Positions 20,350-29,722 are shown, counted from the first letter of the stretch. The stretch is DNA of 64,000 bases from CAYVTV01 sp964526475 (GCA_964526475.1 CAZGKF010000009.1:1-64000); one strand, 5' to 3'. Notes: generated from the letters alone by a model not told the origin. Numbers and translations: made by a program.

Positions 20350-21222
20350 TTAATGTGGGAGTAAGAAGGAACGGTGCGGATTACATTTATGATTCTCAAT
20401 TATTTTAATAATTTCAGAATAATCAGATGATTTTTTATTGTTGATTTTTAACTGAGCGATATACGCTGCATTACCCGAACCCCCTGTGTAGTATCTGTAA
20501 AACCAGGAACTAAGAACAAAAAAACCATCTAAAAACCCGTAATTGGCCATTGTATAAAATCCATAAACAACAATTCCACTAAGCAAAAAAAATGAATTTA
20601 ACCCACTTCCTGGTTCTCCGCAGTATAACTGTCCTAATCCAGGAAAAATGAGGCTCATTATCTCTATTTTCCGTGGATTAAACTTTTTATTAAATTTCTC
20701 AAAGTTGGTAAAAACTGAGCTTATTTGCTGAATTCCGGTTGAATCTAAAATCACGGAAAAGTAATCAAGTGAAGTCTGGTAATCGTTTAAACCGTAATAG
20801 CAAATACCTAGAAATAAATTTCTTTTATATTGAAAGTAAGCAGAGCTATTCCCTGGTAAATCTAGCAATTCATTTAAACCCTGGAAGTAGTTATTTAATT
20901 TGAAATGGCAAATAGATTTGTGAAAAATAAGTTCATTCCTTATACTATCGTTTTGTTCAATATTCCAGGCAAGGTTGTAATATTTTAATGCATCTTCAAA
21001 ATCTTGCTGAAAGTAAAAAACAAAGGCAATCTTCCTGTAAATGTCAGTATATTCTAATTCCGTATCAAAAAATAAAACCCGCTGGTACTCTTTTAACGCA
21101 ATTTGATAATTGCCGTTAAAAAATTGCTGGTCAGAATAAGCTTTTATTCTATGAATATCCTGTGAGAAAATGAAAAACGGGTATAATTGACTAATAATTA
21201 TTGTAAATAATATTTTCCGCAT
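20350..21222 (-). CDS. Exported TPR protein with C-terminal membrane domain, envelope operon gene 5
   Basis: A 290-residue protein with a signal peptide (first 20 residues), then three to four TPR-like helices (ALKEYQRVLFF, ALKYYNLAW, TSLDYFSVIL), and a C-terminal pair of membrane segments opened by SLIFPGLGQLYCGEPGSGLN. The same P-G-x-G-x-x-Y...G architecture ends the product of the gene just upstream, so the two are probably diverged tandem duplicates. The start lies 32 nt inside the preceding gene. Last gene of the five-gene operon with yidD. Function unknown. Confidence 0.7.
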   Translation of the reverse strand: MRKILFTIIISQLYPFFIFSQDIHRIKAYSDQQFFNGNYQIALKEYQRVLFFDTELEYTDIYRKIAFVFYFQQDFEDALKYYNLAWNIEQNDSIRNELIFHKSICHFKLNNYFQGLNELLDLPGNSSAYFQYKRNLFLGICYYGLNDYQTSLDYFSVILDSTGIQQISSVFTNFEKFNKKFNPRKIEIMSLIFPGLGQLYCGEPGSGLNSFFLLSGIVVYGFYTMANYGFLDGFFVLSSWFYRYYTGGSGNAAYIAQLKINNKKSSDYSEIIKIIENHKCNPHRSFLLPH

Positions 21223-22033
21223 TTCTTTTATAATGTAAATTCAAATCAGCATTATATTTTTTGGCAGCTTTAAAAGAGCCCCAAATGTTTGCTATATAGA
21301 AACTTCCTCCAAGGCCGGCGAAAATCCAACCATTAATGCTCCCGACACCCTTTTTATTAAAAGCCCTGTAGGAAGCATAAGTATTTGTTCCAACAAAAAG
21401 AAAAGAAACTAATGCATCGCCCCATCTTTTCGAATAGGCTTTCCCGCTACCTGGAATTATGGTTGACATTAATAATGCCACCCCTGGTTTTTTATATCGT
21501 TCGTTTTCAAAGGCAATAGTCAGTTTATGCAATTCGCTGAAATTTTTTGTAAATAATTCCTTGTTTTTATTGTTGCTACTGAATAAGGAATCTATTGGAC
21601 CGTTAATCCAGTAGTATGCTGATAAGTAAAAAGCATTTTCCTCAGGGGATAAAACGGATACAACTTTAAAATACCGGGGATCGGGGTATTTACAATGTAG
21701 AGAAAATCTCAAATATTCGCGGCTGTAATCAGGTAATTTGAATATTCTGTCCTCTTTTGACAGCAAATTAAACGATCGGTTTAATTTCTCACATTGGTTA
21801 TTCAGACGATAGTTTGCGACAAGCTCAAGCGGTATAATTATATTGCCAGGCCACAAAAAATTTATCCTTTCATATTCTTCTGATGCAAAGGAATATTGCC
21901 CGGATGCGCTTAAATATCTTGCAAACTTTAAGGAATTCTCAAAATTTATAAGGTTTTCCTGGGCTTTTAATGGAAGGGTTATACAAATATATGCAATCAG
22001 TAAAAAAAAAAACATTTTATTGTACTGGATCAT
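21191..22033 (-). CDS. Exported TPR-like membrane protein, envelope operon gene 4
   Basis: A 280-residue protein with a signal peptide (ICITLPLKA|Q), a helical TPR-like region (LSASGQYSFASEEYERI), and a C-terminal membrane domain starting STIIPGSGKAYSKRWGDAL. That P-G-S-G-x-x-Y-x-x-x-x-x-x-A-L signature recalls the DUF5683/TM2-like segment found beside YidD genes in Bacteroidota. An internal Met7 is an alternative start. It overlaps yidD by 17 nt and the downstream gene by 32 nt. Function unknown; the context suggests an envelope assembly role. Confidence 0.7.
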   Translation of the reverse strand: MIQYNKMFFFLLIAYICITLPLKAQENLINFENSLKFARYLSASGQYSFASEEYERINFLWPGNIIIPLELVANYRLNNQCEKLNRSFNLLSKEDRIFKLPDYSREYLRFSLHCKYPDPRYFKVVSVLSPEENAFYLSAYYWINGPIDSLFSSNNKNKELFTKNFSELHKLTIAFENERYKKPGVALLMSTIIPGSGKAYSKRWGDALVSFLFVGTNTYASYRAFNKKGVGSINGWIFAGLGGSFYIANIWGSFKAAKKYNADLNLHYKRNAENIIYNNY

Positions 22034-22427
22034 AAAACCGGTTTTTTTCTATGTCAAAATGATAATGGGAATGGTTTACTAAGCCGTGACAACGTGATAA
22101 ACGATCGAAAGTCTGCAGCCATCCCACGACCACACCTTTTTTCCGGAATGCCTCCACAGCAAATTCTGAGCAAGAAGGTGTAAATACACAACTCGGTTTA
22201 TCCTGAGACGAAAATACTTTTTTGTAGATAAAAAAACCTGTTGACAGAATTATGTCGAATTCACTGCTTGAATCCTCTAACGGGGTGTTATAATTTCGCT
22301 CAACTGGATCAGTTTGTTGAAAAAGTGTAAGAAGTTCAGGTTCAATTTTTGGTTGTGAATAAAGGTATGTTGGTAATAAAAACTGAGGTGCAGAAATCAA
22401 AACACAGAATATTATTATTCGATACAT
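22017..22427 (-). CDS. yidD: YidD-family protein with a signal peptide
   Basis: A 136-residue protein whose C-terminal half is the YidD domain: SCVFTPSCSEFAVEAFRKKG then DRLSRCHG, with the three conserved cysteines at 80, 86 and 113. Ordinary YidD proteins are about 70-85 residues, sit next to rpmH-rnpA-yidC and help membrane protein insertion from the cytoplasmic side. This one has an N-terminal signal peptide (through YLYSQ) and about 50 extra residues, so the domain is predicted to be exported. It sits between a LolA-like gene (5-nt gap) and a TPR membrane protein (17-nt overlap). Confidence 0.85.
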   Translation of the reverse strand: MYRIIIFCVLISAPQFLLPTYLYSQPKIEPELLTLFQQTDPVERNYNTPLEDSSSEFDIILSTGFFIYKKVFSSQDKPSCVFTPSCSEFAVEAFRKKGVVVGWLQTFDRLSRCHGLVNHSHYHFDIEKNRFYDPVQ

Positions 22428-22432
22428 TTATG

Positions 22433-23119
22433 TTAAATTTTTGGTAATTGACTCTTATACAAATTATTGTCAACCACATTATTGATCCTGATATTTGTGA
22501 ATTCAGTAAGCTGGTAATTTTCTTTTCCGTTTATATCGTACATAACCTGAATTATTTGTCCGGGAAACTCAAAAGCACCTATTTTAATGTAATTTTTAAA
22601 GAACTGCTGGCTGATTATTTTAGAATCATCCCCAACCATTACAAGACTCTCGATCCTGTTGTTTTTTTTTGCAATTACTACGTGGTCCATGAATGAAACT
22701 GCCTGATCCGGAATTTCCCAGTATGAAAGCACCAAATCACCTTTTTTTTCAACTTTCCCAATTTTGTAAATAGAATTTCTCAAACCAAAATCATTCAAAC
22801 TTGAATTTAGAGCCAAATGGAATACTGTAAATTCATTGATTGAAGGTATCGAAGTTCTTTCAACTATATTATTTTCCCTGATTTTATAAAGGTTTGTATC
22901 TCTGATTGCCCATTTTTCAATCTCAGGGAAATCAATGTCATAAATAAGTTCTTTGTAGTTTTTGTCATAAAAAACTTTTCCCCGGGTAAGGTTCATTTTA
23001 CCATCGCTTTTTTTGACTTTTACAGTAAAATCGGCTTCAATCCTGAAATAATCCTGGCAGTATACTTTACCATAAAACAAAAAACAAAATGTAAAAAAGA
23101 GAAACAAAGATTTCGGCAT
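22433..23119 (-). CDS. LolA-like periplasmic protein, envelope operon gene 2
   Basis: I place the start at Met 23119 (MPKSLFLFF..., signal peptide ending YGKVYCQ), giving 228 residues; the longer frame to 23191 runs back through a perfect transcript hairpin and is unlikely to be translated. The body is mostly beta strand: an N-terminal DYFRIEADFTVKVKKSDGK, RGKVFYDKNYKELIYDI, then VVIAKKNNRIESLVM. This pattern resembles the LolA/LolB half-barrel that carries lipids or lipoproteins across the periplasm. The match is by pattern only and is tentative. Confidence 0.6.
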   Translation of the reverse strand: MPKSLFLFFTFCFLFYGKVYCQDYFRIEADFTVKVKKSDGKMNLTRGKVFYDKNYKELIYDIDFPEIEKWAIRDTNLYKIRENNIVERTSIPSINEFTVFHLALNSSLNDFGLRNSIYKIGKVEKKGDLVLSYWEIPDQAVSFMDHVVIAKKNNRIESLVMVGDDSKIISQQFFKNYIKIGAFEFPGQIIQVMYDINGKENYQLTEFTNIRINNVVDNNLYKSQLPKI

Positions 23120-23160
23120 TGATATGTATTTTAAACCAAAAAGTAAAGAGGGACTAATAT

Positions 23161-23200
23161 AAGCAAAAGATGTCAGCAAGTAATGTGACATCTTTTGCTT
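23161..23200 (-). terminator. Perfect 14-bp hairpin inside the YidD operon
   Basis: The arms at 23161-23174 and 23187-23200 are exact reverse complements around a 12-nt loop. On the transcribed minus strand the second arm runs into a T-rich stretch (TTTTGCTTATATT). It lies after the 164-residue gene and before the LolA-like gene, so it could be a partial terminator, setting higher expression of the first gene, or a processing or stabilising hairpin. Confidence 0.7.
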
Positions 23201-23252
23201 TAAAAAAAATATGTTTACTTATAGATTAGTAAGAACTGACCTAAAATAATTA

Positions 23253-23747
23253 TTATATTGCGTCTACTGAGGAAACAATCCAGACAACGTAAACAACATA
23301 CAATGCAACTGAAACTCCTGTGCTAACAAGACATCCGGTAAACGCTTTTTTAACCTGGGCTTTGTCGTTATCTGTTAAGATATACACCAACAATAAACCT
23401 ACCCAACCAAGGACACAACCCCATAAAAAAGGAGGAATTCCCATTAAATCATCACCATCCTGGTCCATCCCCATTGGAGAGGAACTGCCACTGACATTAA
23501 TAATTAATTCGCTACCAACTGCTTCCAAATCAGAGTAAGTTACACCTGCATTCTGATCTAAATACGTTTCGAGTTTATTTAGATCCTGCATGGCTGTCTG
23601 CAAGGATTCCATGTCAATATTGAATGCAGATTCGTCAATACTTGGCATGTTTGCATTAATAGTCCTGGCAAAAAGACTTTGAGTCTGTGTGAAAAGCATA
23701 ATAAATGCCAGAAGCATACTGATACTTCTTAAAAAAATTTTTTTCAT
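23253..23747 (-). CDS. Small exported membrane protein, envelope operon gene 1
   Basis: A 164-residue protein with a signal peptide (through LFARTIN), an acidic linker with DQDGDDLMG, and two C-terminal membrane segments: PPFLWGCVLGWVGLLLVYIL and CLVSTGVSVALYVVYVVWIV, separated by TDNDKAQVKKAFTG. It resembles small two-helix membrane proteins common in Bacteroidota, with no known function. It is the first gene behind a strong promoter and is followed by a hairpin, suggesting it is made in excess over the rest of the operon. Confidence 0.7.
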   Translation of the reverse strand: MKKIFLRSISMLLAFIMLFTQTQSLFARTINANMPSIDESAFNIDMESLQTAMQDLNKLETYLDQNAGVTYSDLEAVGSELIINVSGSSSPMGMDQDGDDLMGIPPFLWGCVLGWVGLLLVYILTDNDKAQVKKAFTGCLVSTGVSVALYVVYVVWIVSSVDAI

Positions 23748-23787
23748 TTTTCGTTAGGATTAAGGTTATTTTCAGGTTTGTTTAGAA

Positions 23788-23818
23788 CAAATTTATTTAA
23801 AGTTTTTTAAAAAACAAA
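23788..23818 (-). promoter_or_regulatory. Bacteroidota-type promoter of the YidD envelope operon
   Basis: On the minus strand, TTTG at 23818-23815, a 19-nt spacer, then TAAATTTG at 23795-23788. Both boxes and the spacing match the phylum consensus. Transcription would begin near 23781, about 35 nt before the first start codon. Confidence 0.75.
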
Positions 23819-23934
23819 TTTATTTTTTTTCTATATTCTTTTTTTATATTTTATTTTAATGACTGTATTTTTTCCCGGAACTTTGGACGACCTGTCATTC
23901 GGCTTAGAGTTTGCCTTTATGAGAGGGTTTATAT

Positions 23935-26922
23935 TTATTTCTTCACATTTTCCAGTAAGGCCTCACGGATCATTTTTCGAAGCTCCAGCTGGCGACTTTC
24001 AACAGCCCTGCGGGAGGATGGACGGTAAAACTCCGCGTATCTCGGGCTGGCCAGCCTGTATTTCATATCGTCAGCGTTTCCGGCTATGTCAACACCCAAC
24101 CTGATGGGTAAGAACGATTCCACAAGGGAAATATGATAATCAAAACTCAGATCGAAATTATGACGGCCTGCAACGACTGCTTTATACCTGTCCATCACAA
24201 TAAGGAAAGGATATACATCTATTTCCTCCCGGAAAATAGTAAACTCAGCAGAGAGGGAATCTACCCGGTTTTCGGCTTTTTTACTAAACCGCAGGGAACG
24301 GGCAATTTCGCTGAAAGTTTCTCCATCCATCAGCACTAAATCTTCACCTTTAATGGAAGAAGCCCCCCGGAGAGTTGATTTTTTAACATTATACATTGAA
24401 TCGAGGTAGGTTTCCACCGCGATATGAAATTCCCCTGAACCCTTAAAAGAACGGAGCATTGGCATCAAAGTGTCGATATCAGGGATCATCTGCAGCAACC
24501 TGCTTATTTCCACATCAAACATGTGATAGTCAAGGCCAAGATAGAGGTGATTTTTCCGCGGTGTACGGTACATTGCTGTTAACTGCATATCAGCCGCGGG
24601 CGTTGTGAAAGTTAATCCGTCCAGAAGGAGTATCCCATCATTGACTCTTATATCACCTATTATATTGCTGATCGTATCGGGTCCCATACAGGCTTTTTTA
24701 ACGTCGGCTTTAAGTAACACATCAATTCCCTTTGGCACCATATATGGCCCGGAGACAGTGTCGGCAGCGTTTTGTTGCGACGGGTTCAGGTTTGCCGTAT
24801 CTGCCTCTGTCCCGATACCGCTTGTAAGACTCATGATATGAGCAAGATCGGTATTTTTTGACTGGAAGCTGAAATCTCCCCTTAAAATGGAATCTCCCCT
24901 GAAATATGATAATACATTAGTTAATGAGCCTGTCAGTTCAAAATCAGACTGATCAATGATAATGCTACCCTCATGAATATGGAAGTTCTCAGGGTTAAAT
25001 TCCATTTTTATTTCCGGGATATAAACAGAACCTGAGAGTGCCGGCATATAAACTCTTCCATTACGCATACCAAGAGCGCCATTTGCCAGCCATTGCAGGA
25101 AAATATCTTCCTGCGACTGGTCATAAATAATATTTGAGTGGATGGTAATGTCGTCAATAACAGCTGAATCCTGTCCCATTTTTGCTCCAAGCTTATAACT
25201 TGTATATCCCATCTGAATTTCAGGCTGAAGAGGTACACCAGGAACCGGTGAAATATTAAAATACCCCAGAGGCTTGGAGATGGCAAAATGCTGACTGTCC
25301 ATTCCGGCAGTAATGGAATCCATACTGTAGGTACAGAATATATCAGGAATGAGGCTTGTATCTCTCACGTCCGACATTTCAACATAAATATGGGAGTTCT
25401 TAATGGAGGTGCTGAAATCACCGGGTTTTGATACATCAAGGTTTTCGGATGCAACTGTGACGAAGGCAAAGGATGTGTTTTTGCCGGAAGTTTCCGGATT
25501 AGGTAAAGCAAATTCTATTGCAGAGCTGGAGGTTTTTAATGAAATACTGTCGTATTCCAGAAAGAAACCCGAGAGTGAGGCAAAACCTGAAATCTTCATC
25601 TTTTCCAGAGCAAGATCATTTGCCTGTGAGATAGTAAAATCAGATACCAGTTTTCCCTTTATGCTACCATTGATGCTAAGATCCATATCAGCAGGTATAA
25701 ATGATCTGAATTCATCAACTTCAACATCTGCCTCGGATACCAGTTTGAGATGAATATCGGAGAAAAGTTCATTGATCTTTCCGCTGGTTTTTAAAACTGA
25801 ACGGGGAGTACTGGCTTCAAATCGACTTATATTAATATAAGAATCCGGATTATTGTTCATGTCAACATAAACATGAAAAATCCCGTTCATTTCCCTTAGG
25901 GGGAAAGGTAAGTCATCATACAAAAGATATCCCTTGTCCAGAGCAAAGTTAATATCCAGAACCGGCATAAGCGAATCACTTAATACTCCTGTAATATTCC
26001 CAAAGGAAGAAACTACTCCTTTTGCATCAAATGAACCATATTCTGACAAAAATACAGGAGGGATAAGCGCCAGGATATTGTTTATCTGCAATGCTTGAGT
26101 CTCAAAGTTCAAATCCATAATAAGTCTGCTGAATGCCGTATCATTTTCTACCGGGCCATTAATTGTGATCCCCGATCCATTTACGGATGCAAAAGCTTTC
26201 TTCAGATTAACCAACTGACGGGGTATATTGAATTCAACCGGTATATCGAGTCTGACCTGAGCTTCATCCAGATATTTTTCCCCTGCGTAATTTAGAGAGA
26301 CAATAGCGCTATTAAGATCAATATGTCCGTTAACCTGATTACCCCTGAGGTCACCCGAAATCTTTGCTTTAAGTCCTGTAAAGGAGGTAGTCAACTTTGC
26401 AGCGATGTCGGTATAAGAAATATTCAGGTTTTTCAACTCAATACTTCCAAGGTTTATCAGATTGAACCCTGATCCGGGAGCATCATCCGGTTCAACTTCA
26501 CTTCCAGTCAGAAACAGATCGTAATTTGAGTGGCCAAGGCTGTCGGTAAAAATGTTCATTTTTCCATCACTCAGGCTAAGTTTATGGACGATCAGTTCAT
26601 TGTTTTTCCATAAGGCCCTGACATCCACTGCTCCGACCACTTCGTTTAATCTCAGGAGTGTATCCGAAGGAAAGCTATCCGTTTTACTGATTACTACAAT
26701 ATTTTTAACGCGGATCCCGAAATCAGGGAAAGTGCTGTAAAAAGTAAGTTCCACTTCACCGAATTCACTTGGGTATGGAACGATCTTTTCCACCTGGGTA
26801 CGCAATAAAGGAGTTAATTTTTCGGGGGTGAATATAACCCACATCAGGATACTAAAGGATAATATAAAGAAAAGTATCAGGGAAAACAGTGTGATAAGGA
26901 GAATCTTCAGGAACCTTTTCAT
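23935..26922 (-). CDS. AsmA-like inner-membrane-anchored envelope protein
   Basis: A 995-residue protein with one N-terminal membrane helix (LLITLFSLILFFILSFSIL) followed by a long beta-rich periplasmic region with repeated 'LTG/LKG...' strands, as in the AsmA/YhdP/TamB group thought to form hydrophobic-grooved bridges for lipid transfer between membranes. The C-terminal part (LRGASSIKGEDLVLMDGETF ... ARSLRFSKKAEN) matches the AsmA-like C-terminal domain. The C-terminus ends in a basic helix. A 35-nt gap separates it from the upstream lipoprotein, so they may be cotranscribed. Its exact substrate is unknown. Confidence 0.82.
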   Translation of the reverse strand: MKRFLKILLITLFSLILFFILSFSILMWVIFTPEKLTPLLRTQVEKIVPYPSEFGEVELTFYSTFPDFGIRVKNIVVISKTDSFPSDTLLRLNEVVGAVDVRALWKNNELIVHKLSLSDGKMNIFTDSLGHSNYDLFLTGSEVEPDDAPGSGFNLINLGSIELKNLNISYTDIAAKLTTSFTGLKAKISGDLRGNQVNGHIDLNSAIVSLNYAGEKYLDEAQVRLDIPVEFNIPRQLVNLKKAFASVNGSGITINGPVENDTAFSRLIMDLNFETQALQINNILALIPPVFLSEYGSFDAKGVVSSFGNITGVLSDSLMPVLDINFALDKGYLLYDDLPFPLREMNGIFHVYVDMNNNPDSYINISRFEASTPRSVLKTSGKINELFSDIHLKLVSEADVEVDEFRSFIPADMDLSINGSIKGKLVSDFTISQANDLALEKMKISGFASLSGFFLEYDSISLKTSSSAIEFALPNPETSGKNTSFAFVTVASENLDVSKPGDFSTSIKNSHIYVEMSDVRDTSLIPDIFCTYSMDSITAGMDSQHFAISKPLGYFNISPVPGVPLQPEIQMGYTSYKLGAKMGQDSAVIDDITIHSNIIYDQSQEDIFLQWLANGALGMRNGRVYMPALSGSVYIPEIKMEFNPENFHIHEGSIIIDQSDFELTGSLTNVLSYFRGDSILRGDFSFQSKNTDLAHIMSLTSGIGTEADTANLNPSQQNAADTVSGPYMVPKGIDVLLKADVKKACMGPDTISNIIGDIRVNDGILLLDGLTFTTPAADMQLTAMYRTPRKNHLYLGLDYHMFDVEISRLLQMIPDIDTLMPMLRSFKGSGEFHIAVETYLDSMYNVKKSTLRGASSIKGEDLVLMDGETFSEIARSLRFSKKAENRVDSLSAEFTIFREEIDVYPFLIVMDRYKAVVAGRHNFDLSFDYHISLVESFLPIRLGVDIAGNADDMKYRLASPRYAEFYRPSSRRAVESRQLELRKMIREALLENVKK

Positions 26923-26957
26923 AACAGAATCCTTATTTGACTATCGGATTATATGAT

Positions 26958-27317
26958 TTAGTTTACTTTAATGAAGCTGAAGCTTTTCCCAAAATCATCC
27001 TTATATTTCAGGCTTGTTTCGGTGAGTTCCGTAACCGTATATACTTTAGGCACGGTGGCACCTATTTCGAGAATATGGATATGAGTAAGTACTGTTTTTT
27101 GCAATGTCCAGGTAAAATCCTGGGCTTCAGCTTCATTTACATCATCCCCTTCATCCCAGCTATAGCCGTTCCCGTTTGCAAAATAGCGGTAGTATAAAGT
27201 GCCCGATTTCCACTTTCCCTCAAGCAGGGTTTCATCAAATAACTCCTCCGTTTCGCAGGATGTCATCATTAAAGTGAGCAGGACAGCGGATATAAGAAAT
27301 ATAAAAGACTTTTTCAT
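26958..27317 (-). CDS. Small lipoprotein, lipocalin-like
   Basis: I start at Met 27317 (MKKSFIFLIS...), giving 119 residues; the frame opens 15 nt earlier. The signal peptide ends LMMTSC, a lipobox. The mature part begins ETEELFDETLLEGKWKSG, typical of lipocalin-like domain lipoproteins in Bacteroidota, and is then all beta. A TAAATTTG box (minus strand, 27378-27371) lies 54 nt upstream of the start. Function unknown. Confidence 0.6.
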   Translation of the reverse strand: MKKSFIFLISAVLLTLMMTSCETEELFDETLLEGKWKSGTLYYRYFANGNGYSWDEGDDVNEAEAQDFTWTLQKTVLTHIHILEIGATVPKVYTVTELTETSLKYKDDFGKSFSFIKVN

Positions 27318-27441
27318 ATTGTAAAGAATCATTATGTAATTTTAAGCTTACTTTTTCCATTTTTATATGACAAATTTAATAAAAAAAGCATATACAATTA
27401 CATAATTGTGAAAGGTGGAGAGCATGTTGTCAGCATTTAAT

Positions 27442-27535
27442 CCGCCTTCGCTTTCTTTTTGTGGACTGTACCTTCGCGAAGCTCCTTCTCCGAAGTAAAT
27501 CTGCGAAGGAGAAGCTACGGCGAAGCAAGTTGCTA
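27442..27535. repeat. CGAAG-rich interrupted palindromic island
   Basis: A locally GC-rich stretch in an AT-rich spacer, built from repeated CTTCGC/GCGAAG and CTTCTCC/GGAGAAG words in both orientations. Parts can fold back on each other, for example CTTCGCGAAG. It looks like a dispersed intergenic repeat. No gene is visible in the rest of 27318-27560. Confidence 0.4.
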
Positions 27536-27560
27536 AGTTTGGTTTAATACCATTTATTAC

Positions 27561-28838
27561 TTACAAACACAAATCATTCATCTTTCCAGGGGTACCTAAG
27601 TCTCCTGTATTATAAGCGGAACTGGATATACACCATGACGTTCCTGAAATTGCATCGGCGGCATTCATTTTATCCGGATTTAATATGATGGATGCACCTG
27701 AAGGGGATGGGAAATAATCCGCTCCGTAATTAACGGAAAAGATCAATGTTCCTGCCTGCATATCCTTATCTTCATTGTAGATTCCCAGTATAGCACCGTT
27801 ATTGGGCATTAAAACAGATGTGCCATAAACATAAGAATTGGGAGCATCCGTGGCATTTGCAGTCCGTGATAATACATAATAATCGCCTGGCTGTAATTCT
27901 ATGAAATCCAAGATGGTATGTTTGTTGGTTTCATCTCTTGTTATAACCAGGTTTTGAAGGTTTATTGTTTTATCGGAATTATTATAGATCTCAAACCATT
28001 CCCCCTCTGAGTCAGAAAGTGCTGCAGGATCGAACATGATTTCCGTGATCAGTAATTTACCGTATCCTATTCCGCTATTATCCTGAACGCCTGAGTCATC
28101 ATTAATTTCGATAACTTCAACCGGTATTTCTGTTGCATCCATAAGTAACTCAAAACTGGCATTTCCTTTATCTAATGATGTATTTACGTAAATTTCATAG
28201 TGTCTGCCGGGCAGAGGTTCGGCAATTTTACCGGATAATGTCTTGCTGCTTTCAGATCCGTCGGGATTAAGGTATGTAAGTTCAACCACAATATCAATTG
28301 GAGAGGGTTGAAAATATCCTGATCTTGTTTCATCTTTTGTGAACACCAGCGATCCCAGTTCCGTGGAAACTGTTGCTGAATAATCAGTAAAACTGCTCGT
28401 TGTGGCATCGGAATACAAAACAGAAACAACAGTATTTGCCAGTTTGCAAATTACCTGAACAGAATGCTGCATATTGCTGTTGACAGTAAATACTTCTGAT
28501 ACCCCAAAATAATAGGGATTGTCGAAGGCAGCCGGATGGTTATTGTTAGAATGTGCTTCCACATAGTAATCGCCTGGCTGAATTTCTATGGATTCCGGCA
28601 TAGCCGATGCAGTTTCAAATACCATTGCTTCTGAACCATCTGCCCTGAAAACAATGACCTTAAAATTTTCCGTTTGCTGTGTCGCTTTTAATCCCTTGTT
28701 TACCTCATATTCACGAATAACTAACCCAATATCAATAATTAAAATTCCGTTTTTTTTTGTGGGACTGACCTCCTCTTTATGGCAGGAAACAAAGATGATT
28801 GCTATTAAGCTTACGATAATAATAAACAGATTTTTCAT
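27561..28838 (-). CDS. Lipoprotein with DUF4493-like and lamin-tail (LTD) domains
   Basis: A 425-residue lipoprotein (signal peptide ending IIFVSC). Residues 30-250 resemble DUF4493 proteins: GILIIDIGLVI, then EIQPGDYYVEAHS and repeated beta strands. Residues 260-420 form a lamin-tail domain: LLITEIMFDPAALSDSEGEW, FEIYNNSDKTINL, ELQPGDYYVLSR. LTD modules occur on secreted bacterial proteins and are thought to bind surfaces or partners. No T9SS C-terminal sorting domain is visible, so it is probably an outer-membrane surface lipoprotein. Confidence 0.75.
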   Translation of the reverse strand: MKNLFIIIVSLIAIIFVSCHKEEVSPTKKNGILIIDIGLVIREYEVNKGLKATQQTENFKVIVFRADGSEAMVFETASAMPESIEIQPGDYYVEAHSNNNHPAAFDNPYYFGVSEVFTVNSNMQHSVQVICKLANTVVSVLYSDATTSSFTDYSATVSTELGSLVFTKDETRSGYFQPSPIDIVVELTYLNPDGSESSKTLSGKIAEPLPGRHYEIYVNTSLDKGNASFELLMDATEIPVEVIEINDDSGVQDNSGIGYGKLLITEIMFDPAALSDSEGEWFEIYNNSDKTINLQNLVITRDETNKHTILDFIELQPGDYYVLSRTANATDAPNSYVYGTSVLMPNNGAILGIYNEDKDMQAGTLIFSVNYGADYFPSPSGASIILNPDKMNAADAISGTSWCISSSAYNTGDLGTPGKMNDLCL

Positions 28839-29722
28839 GAGTATAAATTTTTGGTTAATAAATAGAAAATGTTTTTACTGCTTAATTTGAAAAAAATGAG
28901 GAAAATCAGCGTGGGAAAAAATCTTTTTTAGAATAAAGTGCACCAGCAATTTGCAGTGCAGTCAATACCTGACTAATATCACCTTTGCTCCATCCAATCA
29001 TTTAACAGAGCTAAGGGCTAATAGTGAACGGGTTCTATTTCACACCATAGCCGATGGTAATCGGTAATGCTAAATTAGAGCAATGGGTTAATAGCGAACA
29101 GGTTCTGTTTCATATCGTAGTCAATGGTATTCGGTAATCGGTGAGGCAATAACTCTACTATGGTTTTCTGTCTTCTGCATTCTTCATTCTGAATTATGAC
29201 TTGAGTATTCTGCATTCTTTTAATATTCTTCCATTAAATTAATGAAATATCTGATTTTTTTTAATTCACAACGGGCAAGATACATTGAACCCCTATCCGG
29301 GGTTCCGGTTAAAACCCGCAACATACAATTGTTCAATCCTTTCAGGATTATTATTGACATTGGCTATGGAGGTAGGTTAATTAAGGATAGTGACACTGAA
29401 AGACTGGACAAATACGGAGGGTTGGCAAGGTGAAAAAAAGTTGGCAGAGGGCAGTTGGCAGAAGATAATTAGTTAACATCCAGCCGTCCAGTTAAAAAGG
29501 GTAATTAAAACAAAAAAAATGTGTGTTACTATCTGAATAATATATTACATTCTGGCAATTATATTTTTTTCCAGGTCTGAAAAATACCAACGGTCAAGTG
29601 TATGTTACAGGAGGGAATTTGAAATGCTTGATTTTAATTTACTGAATTGTTTATACAAAGCAAGTTATAAAATTCCATGGAATGCCCGCCTGGAATATAC
29701 ACTTTATTGTGCACTGGCATTC
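28839..29722. other. Gene-poor spacer of 884 bp with a 70-bp tandem repeat
   Basis: No convincing gene. A short plus-strand open frame at 29242-29433 has no recognisable signature or start context. The only clear structure is the imperfect tandem repeat listed separately. Confidence 0.6.
29007..29146. repeat. Two imperfect tandem 70-bp units
   Basis: Copy one at 29007-29076 and copy two at 29077-29146 share most positions: AGAGC, GGGTTAATAG-like, GAACRGGTTCTRTTTCA, ATGGTAWTCGGTAAT. The divergence suggests an old duplication. Each unit carries GAAC-GGTTC and GGTAATCGGTAAT words. Confidence 0.65.

Noticed and set aside
22433..23191. Longer form of the LolA-like protein starting at 23191
   Set aside because: The extra 24 codons run through a perfect 14-bp hairpin, and the signal peptide begins at the later Met (23119).
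27442..27535. Remnant of a GIY-YIG endonuclease
   Set aside because: A weak TGGACTGTA start-like word and junction repeats are reminiscent, but no coding frame with the GIY or YIG motif can be read.
29242..29433. Small plus-strand open frame of 63 codons
   Set aside because: No ribosome binding context, no recognisable motif, and unusual composition; probably spurious.
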